DNA of 64,000 nt, taken from NCBI GenBank assembly GCA_024362935.1, contig JANCRA010000118.1, positions 144,001 to 208,000 of the forward strand. The letters are read 5' to 3'. This stretch comes from Setophaga petechia (taxonomy: Eukaryota > Chordata > Aves > Passeriformes > Parulidae). Both the position numbers and the translations under genes were made by a program. Below, piece by piece: positions 34,107-45,764 of the stretch (its first letter is position 1; each line of letters starts with the position of its first letter). Under the pieces are notes generated by a model. It was given only the letters and a program-made list of their open reading frames with translations, did no database searches and was not told where the DNA came from.

Positions 34107-34770
34107 TGTTGGTGAAGATGAAACAGGAAAGCCTTAGAAATATGATTGCCTGGCAAAAGATTTTGAGAATATGGAAACTCTAAGCCAGATTGAAATGAAA
34201 GCAAGCTTTGAGATCCCTCAGTTACTGAACAACTGGAAAACAATGGCATGGCCAGCTGAAGGTGATCCCCTTTGGATCAAACAATTCCCTCTGCTTGCAG
34301 ACAGGCCCAAGGCTCAGAGCAGACCCTGCTGGCTTGGCAGAAGGGGCCCAAAGAGGAGTTTGTAGGGTTTAAAATGTAACCCAGTGTGGGAATGTAATGA
34401 TTCTTCTAGGCTGTATGGAAATGCTGTAGGATTTGTATCTTGGACTAGATTGGTTAGTGAGAATCAGAATATTCAACACAGAAGATTTAATGTACTGTAA
34501 CAGGAACTTTGCTCTCTTAGCTCTTAGCTCTTACTCTTAGCTCTTGCCTTTTACTCTCTTACCCCTTTTACTCTTGAATGTTTTTACTCTTTTACCCTCT
34601 CATCCTCTCTCCCCCTCTCATCTCTGGGCCCTGCTCTGAGCTGTGGCTGGCAGCTCCCAGCAGGGCCCTGCACCCAGGCCCTTTGCAATAACCCACAAGT
34701 TCCCAGCCCTGGCTGCAGAGATCTCTGCTCTCTGTCCATCCTGACTGTGCTACCCCCCATTGCTCTTACA
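34107..34770 (+). mobile_element. Solo ERV LTR, 664 bp, with near-perfect 6 bp target-site duplication
   Basis: Starts TGTTGGTGAAGATGAAACAG and ends ATTGCTCTTACA. GCCGAG precedes (34101-34106) and GCAGAG follows (34771-34776), one mismatch. The CT-rich CTCTTAGCTCTTACTC stretch, a weak TGCAATAACCC polyadenylation-like site near 34683 and the TCTGTCCATCCTGAC/GTGCTACCCCCCA end are LTR-like. The 64-codon frame at 34171-34365 lies in this LTR and is not a recognised protein. Confidence 0.8.
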
Positions 34771-35037
34771 GCAGAGGTCACAGCTTCGCTTTCCCTGAGC
34801 TTCATCCCAGCTTCTGCCTTTTCCTAGAGCTGCACATTCAGAGCTGGCTCTGGTCACACTGCCCCAGCACAGCTCTGGATCCAGAGTGCCCCAGCACAGC
34901 TCTGCTCCTCGCTCTGCCTGGCATTGCCAGCTCCAGGCAGGGCTGGAAGCACCCAGAGCTGGGGGGTGGCATCAGCTGGGGAGTGCCCTCCCTCCAGGCC
35001 AGCAGGAGGCATTTCTGCCTTCAGGGCCTGTTGAATT

Positions 35038-35449
35038 TGCTGGGAATGTCCCAACAAAAGCTGGAATGATGCATCTCACTCCATGTTCTCAGAAGGCTAA
35101 TTTATTATTTTATGTTACTATATTATATTAAAGAATACCATACTAAACTATGCTAAAGAATACAGACAGGATATTTATAGGAGGCTAAAAATGTAATAAT
35201 GAAAACTCGTGACCCTTTCCAGAGTCTTAACACAGCTTGGCCCTGATAGGCCAAAGAGTGAAAACAGTTCCCAGCAGAATGCAATGGAACAATCACCTGT
35301 GGGTGAACAATCTCCAAACACATTCCACATGAGCACAACACAGGAGAAGCAAATGACAGAAGAATTGTTTTCCTTTTCTCTGAGGTTTCTCAGCTTCCCA
35401 GGAGAAAAATCTTGGGCAAAGGGATTTTTCAGAGAATGTGAATGCCACA
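35038..35449 (-). mobile_element. Solo ERV LTR, about 412 bp
   Basis: Landmarks GGAATGATGCATCTCACTCC, TCTCAGAAGGCTAATTTATT (AATAAA on minus), CTTGGCCCTGATAGGCC, GTGGGTGAACAATCTCCAAA and AGAATGTGAATGCCACA. It is the intact relative of the CA-split LTR at 24361-25310 and of the truncated piece at 49912-50177. Right end is CCACA; left end is approximate. No clear target-site duplication. Confidence 0.82.
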
Positions 35450-36197
35450 AGGACCTTTCTTTCTCTTCCTCTCCTCCACTGCTCTGCTCTAGGAACTGAC
35501 TTTAACCTGGCAAAATAAAGTGCAGCCACTGCTGGAACAGGGCTGAGCTGGACACCCCTGTCCTGCCTGGCCATGGGCCCATGCTGTGGTGGTGGGGACA
35601 GCCCAGCCTGCCCAGCCAGGCTCCATGGAGCAAATTAATAAATTAATTAATCAATTAACCAATACAGCCATGGCTGCTCAGGCTCACACCCAGGCAAGAG
35701 CTGTTCCTTGTGCACAGACACAAACTCTGGGAGTGAGAACACAAAACTCCCCAGCCCTGAGCTGCCCCTCTGGGGAGCTCATGGGGCTGATCCTAAATCA
35801 GAATCACATCCCTGTAATTCTGTACCCCAGCCCAGCCCTGGCAGCCCTCGTGCCCCGGAGCTGCCTCAGAGCACCACAACCCTGAGGAAGCTTTTGTTGA
35901 TGATGCTCCAGAAGAGGGGAGGGAAGATCATCCCTGAGTTTCCTGCTGTGGGCCAGGGCACCCAGGGATGATTGAGGGTGGCTTTGAGGTGGTTTGGTTG
36001 GCACCAAGGAGCAGGAGGCTGCTCAGGACCTCACCTGAGCCCAGCTCAGCTGAGACCACACATTTGTGAGGCCTGGTCTTTGATCTGGCATTTCCTGGCC
36101 CCTTTCCTTCCTGCCTCGAGCTTCTGTTCCTCAGGGGCTGAAAACAAACTCGGGGCTCTGCAGCGGGCAGGGCTGGGGGGAACTTCCATTCATTTAA
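35450..36197. other. No feature seen
   Basis: Ordinary sequence with an ATTAATAAATTAATTAATCA stretch at about 35635-35655. Confidence 0.4.
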
Positions 36198-37250
36198 AAG
36201 ATCATAGAATAGAATAGATATAGAATATTATAGATATAGAATGTTATAGATATAGAATATTATAGATATGGAATAATACAGCTATGGAATATTATAGATA
36301 TAGAATGCTATATTATGGAATATTATAGATATGGAATATTATAGATATAGAATGCTATAGATAAAGAATATTATAGATATGGAATATTGTAGATACAGAT
36401 TATGATAGATATAGAATGTTATAGATATGGAATATTATAGATATGGAATATTACAGCTATGGAATAGTATAGATATAGAATGCTATAGATATGGAATATT
36501 ATAGATATGGAATATTGTAGATATGGAATATGATAGATATAGAATATTATAGATATGGAATATTATAAATATAGAATACTATAGATATATAATATTATAA
36601 ATATGGAATATTGTAGATACGGAATATTATAGATATAGAATACTATAGATATGGAATATTATAAATATAGAATGCTATAGATATATAATAAATATGGAAT
36701 ATTGTAGATATGGATTATGATAGATATAGAATATTATAGATATGGAATATTGTAGATATGGAATATGATAGATATAGAATATTATAGATATGGAATATTG
36801 TAGATATGGAATATGATAGATATAGAATATTATAGGTATGGAATATTACAGTTATGGAATAGTATAACTATTAGTATGGAATAGTATAACTATAGCATAT
36901 ATCTAGAATGCTATAGATATATAATGTTATAGATATATAATGTTATAGATATGCAATATTATAGATATGCAATATTATAGACATAGAATGCTATAGATAT
37001 AGAATATAATAGATATGGAATATTGTAGATATGGAATATGATAGATATGGAATATTATAAATATAGAATGCTATAGATATATAATATTATAGATATGGAA
37101 TATTGTAGATATGGAATATTGTAGATATGGAATATGATAGATATAGAATATTATAGATATAGAATGTTATAGATATAGAATATTATAGATATGGAATGTT
37201 ATAGATATACAATGCTATAGATATAGAATATTATAGATATGGAATATTGT
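36198..37250. repeat. AT-rich satellite, 16 bp unit, about 65 copies
   Basis: Unit ATTATAGATATGGAAT with forms ATTGTAGATATGGAAT, ATGATAGATATAGAAT and GCTATAGATATAGAAT. In places three forms alternate to give a 48 bp higher-order unit (clear at 36721-36840). The left edge reads AAAGATCATAGAATAGAATA, like the tail of a CR1 in reverse complement, so the array may have grown from a CR1 tail (inference). Confidence 0.95.
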
Positions 37251-37345
37251 ATATAAATATATAAATAAAATAAAATTAAAATTAAAATTAAAAAATAAAA
37301 ATTAAGTAAAAATTAAAATTAAAATTAAATAAAATAAAACCTTTA
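37251..37345. repeat. AT-rich low complexity (AAAATTAAAATT)
   Basis: AAATTAAAATTAAAATTAAA and similar text directly follow the 16 bp satellite. Confidence 0.9.
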
Positions 37346-38028
37346 TAAATATATAAAATATTTAAATAGAAATATAGGACATGAAATAACACAACATGGA
37401 CACGCACTGCTCTTTTTAAGGTAAAAGAGGTTTTTTTAATTTCTGACTCTAACATTTATAGATTTCCATAAGTGACAATGATTTGGAGGGTGACAGTGCC
37501 ACCTCTCCAGTGACACTGGACAAACCAACAGTCCATCAAATTTCTCCTCTTCCATAAAGGAATGCAAAACAATCAGTTATTTACATGAAGTGTGTGAAAA
37601 AATTAATTCCAAAAATGTAAACATCAGAAGGCTTAGAAAATCTTAAAAAATCAGGGTGGCAGAAACCTCCAAAAAAGCTACTCCAGGCCACATTTTTCTC
37701 TTTTTCCACTCTGTCCTTTGCCACGCATGGATGCCTGGGGGTGCAGAATGAACTGCTGGGGTTTCAAATTATTTCCAGACAAAGCAAGCAGAGGAATCTC
37801 CCCCCTGTGCCTGATTTCACAGCACCCCGGAGGTGAAAGCAGGAAACCCCAACCTTGGGCATGAACAGCACCCAAAAACCTTGGGAGGAGAATTTCCCCA
37901 CTGGATTTTCCCCCCTTTTATGGAAAAAAAAATTCCACATTTTCCCTCCATGAAGATTCAGGCACACACAATGCTCCCAAACTCCTTTTGCTCCTCAAAA
38001 ATCACCAGGAACAAGGCACAGAGGGAAA
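37346..38028. other. No feature seen
   Basis: Ordinary sequence. No exon, RNA or element recognised. Confidence 0.4.
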
Positions 38029-38034
38029 TCCCTG

Positions 38035-38424
38035 TGTCGCAGACATTCTTTGTGAAAAATCCTTTCTGTAGGATTTTTCCTGCTAGAGCTGAGAAGCTCA
38101 GTAACAAATGTAAACAATTATTATCTGCTGCTGTGGAATGCAACAGGTCCACCTGGGATTGTTCCCCTGTAGATGTTTGGATTTACTGACCACTCATGGT
38201 GGAGCTGCTGTCGCTCTCTGTGAGACACAGACCTTTGTTATTCATTCTTTCTATCTTTTTCTTAGCTTAGCCAGCTTCTGAAGAAGCTCCTCTTCTTTCT
38301 ATCTCTATGTAGTATAGTTATAATGTTATATATACATCATAATATAATAAATCAAGCCTTCTGATCATGGAATCAAGATCCTGTCTCTTCCATCCTCTAA
38401 AAACCCCTGTGACCACCATCAACA
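38035..38424 (+). mobile_element. Solo ERV LTR, 390 bp, with perfect 6 bp target-site duplication
   Basis: Starts TGTCGCAGACATTC and ends CACCATCAACA. TCCCTG flanks it exactly at 38029-38034 and 38425-38430. The only plus-oriented copy of the family whose minus copies lie at 17.2, 20.4, 23.3, 51.3 and 61.6 kb. ATAATAAATCAAGCCTTCTG near 38345 carries the AATAAA signal. Diverged relative to the young copies. Confidence 0.95.
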
Positions 38425-38729
38425 TCCCTGGAGTTTTTTTCCCCCCTCTTGCAGCACATGGGAGATGCCCCAGCCAGAGCTGGAACACCAGGCACAGGTT
38501 TTGGCACGGAAAATGAAAACAGTTTTATTTTTCCAGGGTTATTTTCTCCACTCCTTTGGCTCCACCACGTTCATCACGAGGCTCTGTGGTCACAGCCAGT
38601 CTCACCAGAGAGGGGAAAGCGTCTCACACACGTCTGAGAGGGGGAGGATGGAGTTTTCCTCAGCTGTGCATCCACAGACACCTCATTTCTGAGCACCACG
38701 GGCCCTCCCAGCTGTCGAAATCATCAGTT

Positions 38730-39300
38730 TGTCAGAGTGACCCCGAGAAAAGTTCCACAGTCTGTTTTCCCAGCCCAGCGCTTAAAGAAGGAGTCAGAGC
38801 TCTTCATTTCTCAGTCTCAAGGTTGTTTATTTTATCTTATCTATAAAAATCTTCTCTTGCCCTGCCGAGGTCAGCTCAGCAGGACAGTCCAGGCACTCTG
38901 CCTGCCCCCGGGGTGGTGTTGTGTCTTTATACTACAAACTACCTGTACAATATTTACAATTACTTTCCAATGCCCATCACCTGTGTTAGACAGGGAGCTT
39001 CTACTCTAAACCAATCCCAAAGTGCCACCATCACCACAGGAGATGGAGGCCAAGAAGAAGAAGGAGAAAGGCTGGACACAGGCTGGACACACCCAGATCC
39101 CTCCATCTTGTCTCCATAACCCCCCTGTACCAAAATCCCAAAATGCATATTTCACCCTGTGATAACTTCACTAATATTCCACTTAAACTGTTGTGGCTCA
39201 CTGATCTTCACACAAGGTTGGTAATTTGCTCCACGGGCCATAATCAAACTCACAGAGGCATTTTGGGCTCTGTGCCAGGGTCTCTGAGCCCCCTGGCAGG
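38730..39300 (-). mobile_element. ERV LTR, partner of 8545-9070
   Basis: Starts TGTCAGAGTGACCCCGAG on plus. On minus it reads through CATTTTGGGATTTTGGT, ACAAGATGGAGGGATCTGGG, TTTGTAGTATAAAGACAC (TATA-like) and GATAAAATAAACAACCTTGA (AATAAA near 38824). It matches the 8.5-9.07 kb copy with about 75-80% identity by eye, so both are old. The right edge is approximate. Confidence 0.72.
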
Positions 39301-39639
39301 GTCTGGGCTGCTCAGGACAGCCAGAGGGATGTGCTGGGTCCTGACATCCAGCCTCACCCAGGGCAGCAGGTGATGATGATGTGCTGATCCCAAGCTCCAG
39401 TGAAAAAGGCAATTATTTGTTTTGGAGCAAACGTGGAAAACTTGAGCCGTGCAGCCTCCCAGCCTGGCGGGCAGAGCAGCAAGCCCAGGGTTGTTTTTGC
39501 CAGCTTTTCTTGCACAATCACTGTTTGCTCCCAGATTGGGCTTGCAGGACTCGGGTGCTGCTGGTGGAGCTTCCAAAGTTCCTGATGAGCTGTGTCAGGA
39601 AAATGAATCCACAAACGCCTGAGGTTTATGGCCAAAAAG
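39301..39639. other. No feature seen
   Basis: Ordinary sequence; may include more of the neighbouring LTR, since its right edge is not fixed. Confidence 0.35.
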
Positions 39640-39787
39640 GAGACAGAGGAGTCCTGGAGCTTTATTCCAATAAAGGCAGAGGCCATGGGGCATCCCCTGG
39701 GGTCTCTCCAGTTTTTGGAGGATGCAGCCTCCTTTTTATCCCAATTTCCAGCTGCATTTCCCTTCTCTCTTTCCCCATTTCTGAGGT

Positions 39788-40150
39788 ACTTGAGAGGTTC
39801 AGACTTCCCAAAACACCTGATCCCAAATATTCCCCTCTAATGTACAACCCTCCCTTTTAATTTGTAATTCTTATGGAATTTAGGGGTTTTTCCCCACTTC
39901 TGAGGCACTTGAGAGGTTCAGACTCTCTGATATGCCTGAACCTGAAGATTTCCCAAAGATTTCCCTCTAATGTACAACGCTCCCTTTTAATTTTTCATTC
40001 TTACAGAATTTAGGGTTTTTTCCCCAATTCTGAGGCACTTGAGAGGTTCAGACTTCCCAAAACAACTGATCCCAAAGATTCCTCTACAATGTACAACCCT
40101 CCCTTTTCATTTGTAATTCTTATGGAATTTAGAAGTTTTTCTTCCTCATT
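39788..40150. repeat. Tandem repeat, period 119-130 bp, 3 copies
   Basis: ACTTGAGAGGTTCAGACT starts at 39788, 39907 and 40037. Each continues through GATCCCAAATATTCC, TCTAATGTACAACCCTCCCT, TTTAATTTGTAATTCTTATG and GAATTTAG. The middle copy has an insertion of about 11 bp. Confidence 0.92.
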
Positions 40151-40294
40151 GTCTCTTTCCTCTCTCAATGTCCAATTTCATTTTTCAGCCAACCTACAGT
40201 TTATTTGTAAAAGCAAATATCTATTTCCATTCATCAATCAGTGGAATCCTTCCCATTGTTTCTTTTATCTTCCAGAGCTAACAATCAGCAGATC

Positions 40295-40336
40295 CACCAT
40301 TGGTTTAAGCCTAAAGATAAAACAAAAAATGAAAAA
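40295..40336 (-). repeat. Inverted piece of the 390 bp satellite at its left edge
   Basis: CACCATTGGTTTAAGCCTAA then AGATAAAACAAAAAATG is the reverse complement of the monomer junction text (CTTTTATTTTTAGGCTTAAA, CCAATGGTG) found in forward orientation in all later monomers. An ATATATATAT run follows before monomer 1. Confidence 0.85.
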
Positions 40337-40383
40337 CACAAGGGAAAAAAAATATATATATATATAAACTCCAGAGGAAAGGG

Positions 40384-43300
40384 GCTGGAAATGAGAAATT
40401 TCTCTCAGTAGCCATGAATGGGTGCAATTCTGCTCAGCTCTGTTGGTTTCTGTACTGCAGAATGGTTTTTTGTCACAAAAATATCAATTTTAACTGCCAA
40501 ATAATAATTTCTTTTGCTCCATTAAAGGATGCAAGTGAAAGAAAAGGTCCTGGAGGATGCTTAGAATTGGAACTCTTAAAATTAAAAATTAATCTTACAA
40601 TTGGAACTCTCAAAATATTTGAAAAATATAAATAGTACCATTAAAAACCCAAAACAACTTTTCCAAACTGGAAGAAATCTGCAATTATCCCAGGCCTCCC
40701 AGATTTCTCATTTTTTCTTTTATTTTTAGGCTTAAACCAATGGTGCTTTAGCTCTTCCCAAGGAAAAAAGAAAATGAGATAAATTCCAGAGGAAGGTGGC
40801 TGGAAATGAGAAATTCAGGGAGCTGCCCTGGACAGGTGGGATTCTGCTCAGCTCTGTTGGTTTCTGTGCTGCAGAATGGTTTATTTTTTGTCAAAATTAT
40901 CAATTTAACAGCCTAATAAGAATTCATTTTGCTCCATTAAATGCTCCAAGTGAAAGAAAAGGTCCTGGAGGATGCTTAGAATTGGAACGCTTAAAATGAC
41001 TTGAAAAATATAAAATATATCATTAATAAAAACCACAAAACAAACTGGAACAAATCTGAAACAAACCGGAAGAAATTATTCCAGTTCTCCCTGATTTTTT
41101 TTTCCTTTTTTCTTTAAAGTTTAGGCTTAAACCAATGGTGCTTTAGCTCTTTCCAAGGAAAAAAGAAAATGAGATAAATTCCAGAGGAAAGTGGCTGGAA
41201 ATGAGAAATTCCTCTGAGCTGCCCTGGACAGGTGCAATTCTGCTCAGCTCTGTTGGTTTCTGTGCTGCAGAATGTTTTATTTTTTGTCAAAATTATCAAT
41301 TTAACAGCCTAATAAGAATTCATTTTGCTCCATTAAATGCTACAAGTGAAAGAAAAGGTCCTGGAGGATGCTTAGAATTGGAACTCTTAAAATTAAAAAT
41401 TAGTCTTACAATTGGAACTCTTAAAATATTTGAAAAAATGTAAAATGTACCATTAAAAACCCAAAACAACTTTTCCAAACTGGAAGAAATCTGCAATTAT
41501 CCCAGTTCCTCCTTAATTTTTTTCCTTTTTTCTTTTAACTTCAGGGTTAAACCAATGGTGCTTTAGCTCTTCCCAAGGAAAAAAGAAAAAGAGATAAATG
41601 CAAGAGGAAGGTGGCTGGAAATGAGAAATTCCTCGGAGCTGCCCTGGACGGGTGGAATTCTGCTCAGCTCTGTTGGTTTCTGTGCTTCAGAATGTTTTAT
41701 TTTTTGTCAAAATTATCAATTTTAACAGCCCAATAATAATTCATTTTGCTCCATTAAATGCTCCAAGTGAAAGAAAAGGTCCTGGAGGATCCCTAGAATC
41801 GGAACTCTTAAAATGACTTGAAAAATATAAAATACATCATTAATAAAAAACACAAAACAAACTGGAAGAAATCTGCAATTATCCCAGTTCTCCCTGATTT
41901 TTTTTCCTTTTTTCTTTTAACTTTAGGGTTAAACCAATGGTGCTTTAGCTCTTCCCAAGGAAAAAAAAAGAGATAAATTCCAGAGGAAGGTGGCTGGAAA
42001 TGAGAAATTCCTCGGAGCTGCCCTGGACGGGTGGAATTCTGCTCAGCTCTGTTGGTTTCTGTGCTTCAGAATGTTTTATTTTTTGTCAAAATTATCAATT
42101 TTAACAGCCCAATAATAATTCATTTTGCTCCATTAAATGCTCCAAGTGAAAGAGAAGGTCCTGGAGGATGCTTAGAATTAGAACACTTAAAATGACTTGA
42201 AAAATATAAAATATATCATTAATAAAAAACACAAACCAACTTTTCCAAACTGGAAGAAATCTTCAATTATCTCAGGCCTCCCTGATTTTCCTTTTTTATT
42301 TTAACTTTAGGCTTAAACCAATGGTGCTTTAGCTCTTCCCAAGGAAAAAAGAAAAAGAGATAAACTCCAGAGGAAGGTGGCTGGAAATGAGAAATTCCTC
42401 GGAGCTGCCCTGGACAGGTGCAATTCTGCTCAGCTCTGTTGGTTTCTGTGCTGCAGAATGTTTTAATTTTTGTCAAAATTATCAATTTAACAGCCTAATA
42501 ATAATAATTAATTTTGCTCCATTAAATGCTACAAGTGAAAGAAAAGGTCCTGGAGGATGCTTAGAATTAGACTTGAAAAATATAAAATGACTTGAAAAAG
42601 ATAAAATATATCATTAGTAAAAAACACAAACCAACTTTTCCAAACTGGAAGAAATCTGCAATTATCTCAGGCCTCCCTGATTTTCCTTTTTTCTTTTCTC
42701 TTTAGGCTTAAACCAATGGTGCTTTAGCTCTTTCCAAGGAAAAAAGAAAATGAGATAAATTCCAGAGGAAAGTGGCTGGAAATGAGAAATTCCTCGGAGC
42801 TGCCCTGGACGGGTGGAATTCTGCTCAGCTCTGTTGGTTTCTGTGCTGCAGAAGGGTTTTTTGTCACAAAAATATCAATTTTAACTGCCCAATAATAATT
42901 TCTTTTGCTCCATTAAAGGATGCAAGTGAAAGAAAAGGTCCTGGAGGATGCTTAGAATTGAAACTCTTAAAATTAAAAATTAGTCTTACAATTGGAACTC
43001 TTAAAATATTTGAAAAAATGTAAAATGTACCATTAAAAACCCGAAACAACTTTTCCAAACTGGAAGAAATCTGCAGTTATCCCAGATTTTTCATTTTTTC
43101 TTTTATTTTTAGGCTTAAACCAATGGTGCTTTAGCTCTTCCCAAGGAAAAAAGAAAATGAGATAAATGCAAGAGGAAGGTGGCTGGAAATGAGAAATTCC
43201 TCGGAGCTGCCCTGGATGGGTGGAATTCTGCTCAGCTCTGTTGGTTTCTGTACTGCAGAATGGTTTTTTGTCACAAAAATATCAATTTTAACTGCCCAAT

Positions 43301-44032
43301 ATTCATTTCTTTTGCTCCATTAAAGGATGTAAGTGAAATAAAAGGTCCTGGAGGATGCTTAGAATCGGAACTCTTAAAATGACTTGAAAAATATAAAATA
43401 CATCATTAATAAAAAACACAAAACAAACTGGAAGAAATCTGCAATTATCCCAGTTCCTCCTTAATTTTTTTCCTTTTTTATTTTAACTTTAGGGTTAAAA
43501 CAATGGTGCTTTAGCTCTTTCCAAGAAAAAAAAAAGAGATAAATTCCAGAGGAAGGTGGCTGGAAATGAGAAATTCTGGGAGCTGCCCTGAACGGGTGGG
43601 ATTCTGCTCAGCTCTGTTGGTTTCTGAGCTGCAGAATGGTTTTTCTTCACAAAGAAAATTTTAACTGCCCAATATTAATTTCTTTTGCTCCATTAAAGGA
43701 TGCAAGTGAAAGAAAAGGTCCTGGAGGATGCTTAGAATTGAAACTCTTAAAATTAAAAATTAGTCTTACAATTGGAACTCTTAAAATATTTGAAAATATA
43801 AAATGTACCAGTAAAAACCCAAAAGAACTTTTTCAAACTGGAAGAAATCTGCAGTTATCCCAGATTTTTCATTTTTTCTTTTATTTTTAGGCTTAAACCA
43901 ATGGTGCTTTAGCTCTTCCCAAGGAACAAAAATGAGATAAATGCAAGAGGAAGGTGGCTGGAAATGAGAAATTCCTCGGAGCTGCCCTGGACGGGTGCAA
44001 TTCTGCTCAGCTCTGTTGGTTTCTGTGCTGCA
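40384..44032. repeat. Satellite array, monomer 377-420 bp, 9 full copies plus a partial
   Basis: GCTGGAAATGAGAAATT begins monomers at 40384, 40799, 41194, 41614, 41993, 42380, 42775, 43182, 43559 and 43957 (spacing 415, 395, 420, 379, 387, 395, 407, 377, 398). Two forms of the middle part (TTTTTTGTCACAAAAATATC versus ATTTTTTGTCAAAATTATCA) and two tails (a long one with ATTAGTCTTACAATTGGAAC, a short one with AATGACTTGAAAAATATAAA) are shuffled between monomers. Most monomers have a 60-90 codon frame ending in the shared SERKGPGGCLELELLK-like stretch, but its first half is read in different frames, so no coding constraint is visible. Confidence 0.96.
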
Positions 44033-44628
44033 CCAATTAGTGCTGGCTGAGGATCCTTCCCTGAGTTTCTGCCCTCTCTGATTTTTCTTTAATTGCTGTT
44101 TCTGGCTATAATTGTGCAGAGAGGCCCATTAATATTCCCAGTAAATCAGGGATTCACTGGAGCAGCTGCAGGGTCCTGGCCTATTAAGGAGCCCTGAAAC
44201 TCCCCTTGGAAAGCTCTGCTTGGAGTTATAATTTTAATTTCCATCATTTATGCTGAGATTTTTCTCTAATGGAGCATCCACCTCGGGCTGCTTTTGCTTT
44301 TTAAGGGCTGAGGGAGAGAGAGAGCTTCAGCCAAAACAATTCAGCAGTTTCAAGGAACAAAGTTAGAAGGGAAAAAAAAAATCTCTTGTTTTCCCCAGCC
44401 TGATAATTCTGACCAAATTTGTCCAAAAGTTTGTGAGCTCCTCGTGCTTCCCATGGGGGCCTACGAGGGGATTTTATTCCCATTAGAGGGGTCCAGATCC
44501 TACAGCTCCAACAGCAGAGTCCTGATTTCCCCTGCCCTGGAGGATTGGCCAGTTTGGGGTCTTGAAGGTGAAAATTTAGGAGTTAAATCCACTGGGAACA
44601 AGGGGCAGGGTGGAGCATGGAAAAAATG
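44033..44628. other. Unassigned AT-rich single-copy block
   Basis: Contains TTTAATTGCTGTTTCTGGCT, ATAATTGTGCAGAGAGGCCC and ATTAATATTCCCAG, which look like conserved non-coding sequence, but this cannot be tested here. Confidence 0.3.
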
Positions 44629-45764
44629 GGAACAGAGTTAAAGACAGGGATATCCACAGGATTTGGGATTGGGGAAGGGCAGGGGATGGGCTGGGACTGG
44701 AAATTGGTGTCTTGGGTTGGAAATGCAGGAGCTGGGGCTGTGTGTGCTGTGCCCCCTGTCAGAGCTGGGGCAGCTCTCTGCTGTTCTTGGGGCAGTTTTC
44801 TTGATCTCTGCCACAGCCAATCCTCCCTGCAGGAGATCTCTGCTGTCCATGGGCACTGAGTGTCCCTGCAGGGCTGATCCAATTCCAGCATCCCATGGGG
44901 AGATGCTGCGCCCAGGGCAGGAGCCAAGCATTCCTACCTGGATCCAAGCTGAGCCTGGCCCAGCACAGCAGCCTTTGCCCCCTGCATTGCCAGAGGAGCA
45001 GCTTTCTGCTGCCCTGCATGGCCAGAGGGAGCCCAGGCCCATCTGCAGCAGCCCTGGAGCTGCAGAGGAAAACTCCCCCCTTGTGCAGGATCCCTGCTCC
45101 AGCAGAACCACAGCTGGCACTGCAGGAGGGCTGAGCCCCCCTGGCATGGGGCTGTGCCACCCCCGACCCACAGCGTGCCAGGGCCTGCTCGCACTCTGCC
45201 AGGGTTGTTTTGTATTACTGCATTTCTATTTTACTTTTATTTTTTCCCACGTAAGGAACTGTTATTCCTACTCCCATATCTTTGCCTGAGAGCCCCTTAA
45301 TGTCAAAATGACAATAATTCAGAGGGAGGGGGTTTGCATTTTCCATTTCAGGGAGTCTCCTGCCTTCCTCAGCACACACCTGGCTGTTCAAACCAAGACA
45401 GTTTGGAACAGAGTTCTAGATGTAGGAATATCCACAGAGATTTGGGATTGGGGAAGAGCAGGGGATGGGCATGGAGCTGGTAGGGTGGGAATGGAAACTG
45501 GGAACAGAATTATAGATGTAGGAATATCCACAGGGATTTGGGATTGGGAAGGGCAGGGCATGAAAGCAGAGCTGGTGGGGTGGAAATGGAAAAAGGAACA
45601 GAGCTAAAGGTACAGGAAAATCCACAGGGATTTGGGACTGGGAAGAGCAGGAGATGAACTTGGAGCTGGTGGGGTGGGAATGGAAACTGGGAGCAGAGTT
45701 ATAGGGATATCCACAGGGATTTGGGATTGGGAAAGGGGCAGGGGGTGCACACGGAGCTGGAGGG
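44629..45764. repeat. 95 bp tandem repeat interrupted by an ERVL-like LTR
   Basis: Units start with GGAACAGAGTT and run through ATCCACAGGGATTTGGGATT and GCAGGGGATGGGC to GGAATGGAAACTGG. One unit lies at 44629-44707, then the LTR (44708-45400), then units at 45405, 45501, 45595 and 45690 (spacing 96, 94, 95). Confidence 0.9.
44708..45400 (+). mobile_element. Solo ERVL-like LTR, 693 bp, inserted in a minisatellite
   Basis: Starts TGTCTTGGGTTGG and ends TTCAAACCAAGACA, so its ends form an inverted repeat of about 14 bp with TG...CA. It shares the CATTCCTACCTGGATCC, CTGCTCCAGCAGAACCACAG, GGAACTGTTATTCCTA and GCCTGAGAGCCCCTTAAT blocks with 18497-19224 (opposite strand) and 32700-32872. Flanks ATTGG and GTTTG do not form an exact duplication. 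Confidence 0.85.

Larger units (their letters stand above)
39640..40345 (-). mobile_element. Possible LTR-derived segment with a 120 bp tandem repeat
   Basis: GAGCTTTATTCCAATAAAGG at 39657 carries AATAAA on both strands, followed by pyrimidine-rich DNA and the tandem block at 39788-40150. The layout resembles an LTR read on minus (polyadenylation signal near its left end), but I cannot fix the ends. Confidence 0.4.

Noticed and set aside
34171..34365. 64-codon plus frame starting METLSQIEMKASFEIPQLL
   Set aside because: Lies wholly within an LTR with TG...CA ends and a near-perfect target-site duplication.
40384..43890. Conserved 60-90 codon frame in satellite monomers (ending near SERKGPGGCLELELLK)
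   Set aside because: The start half is read in different frames in different monomers and the identity is as high in non-coding parts, so it reflects repeat identity, not a protein.
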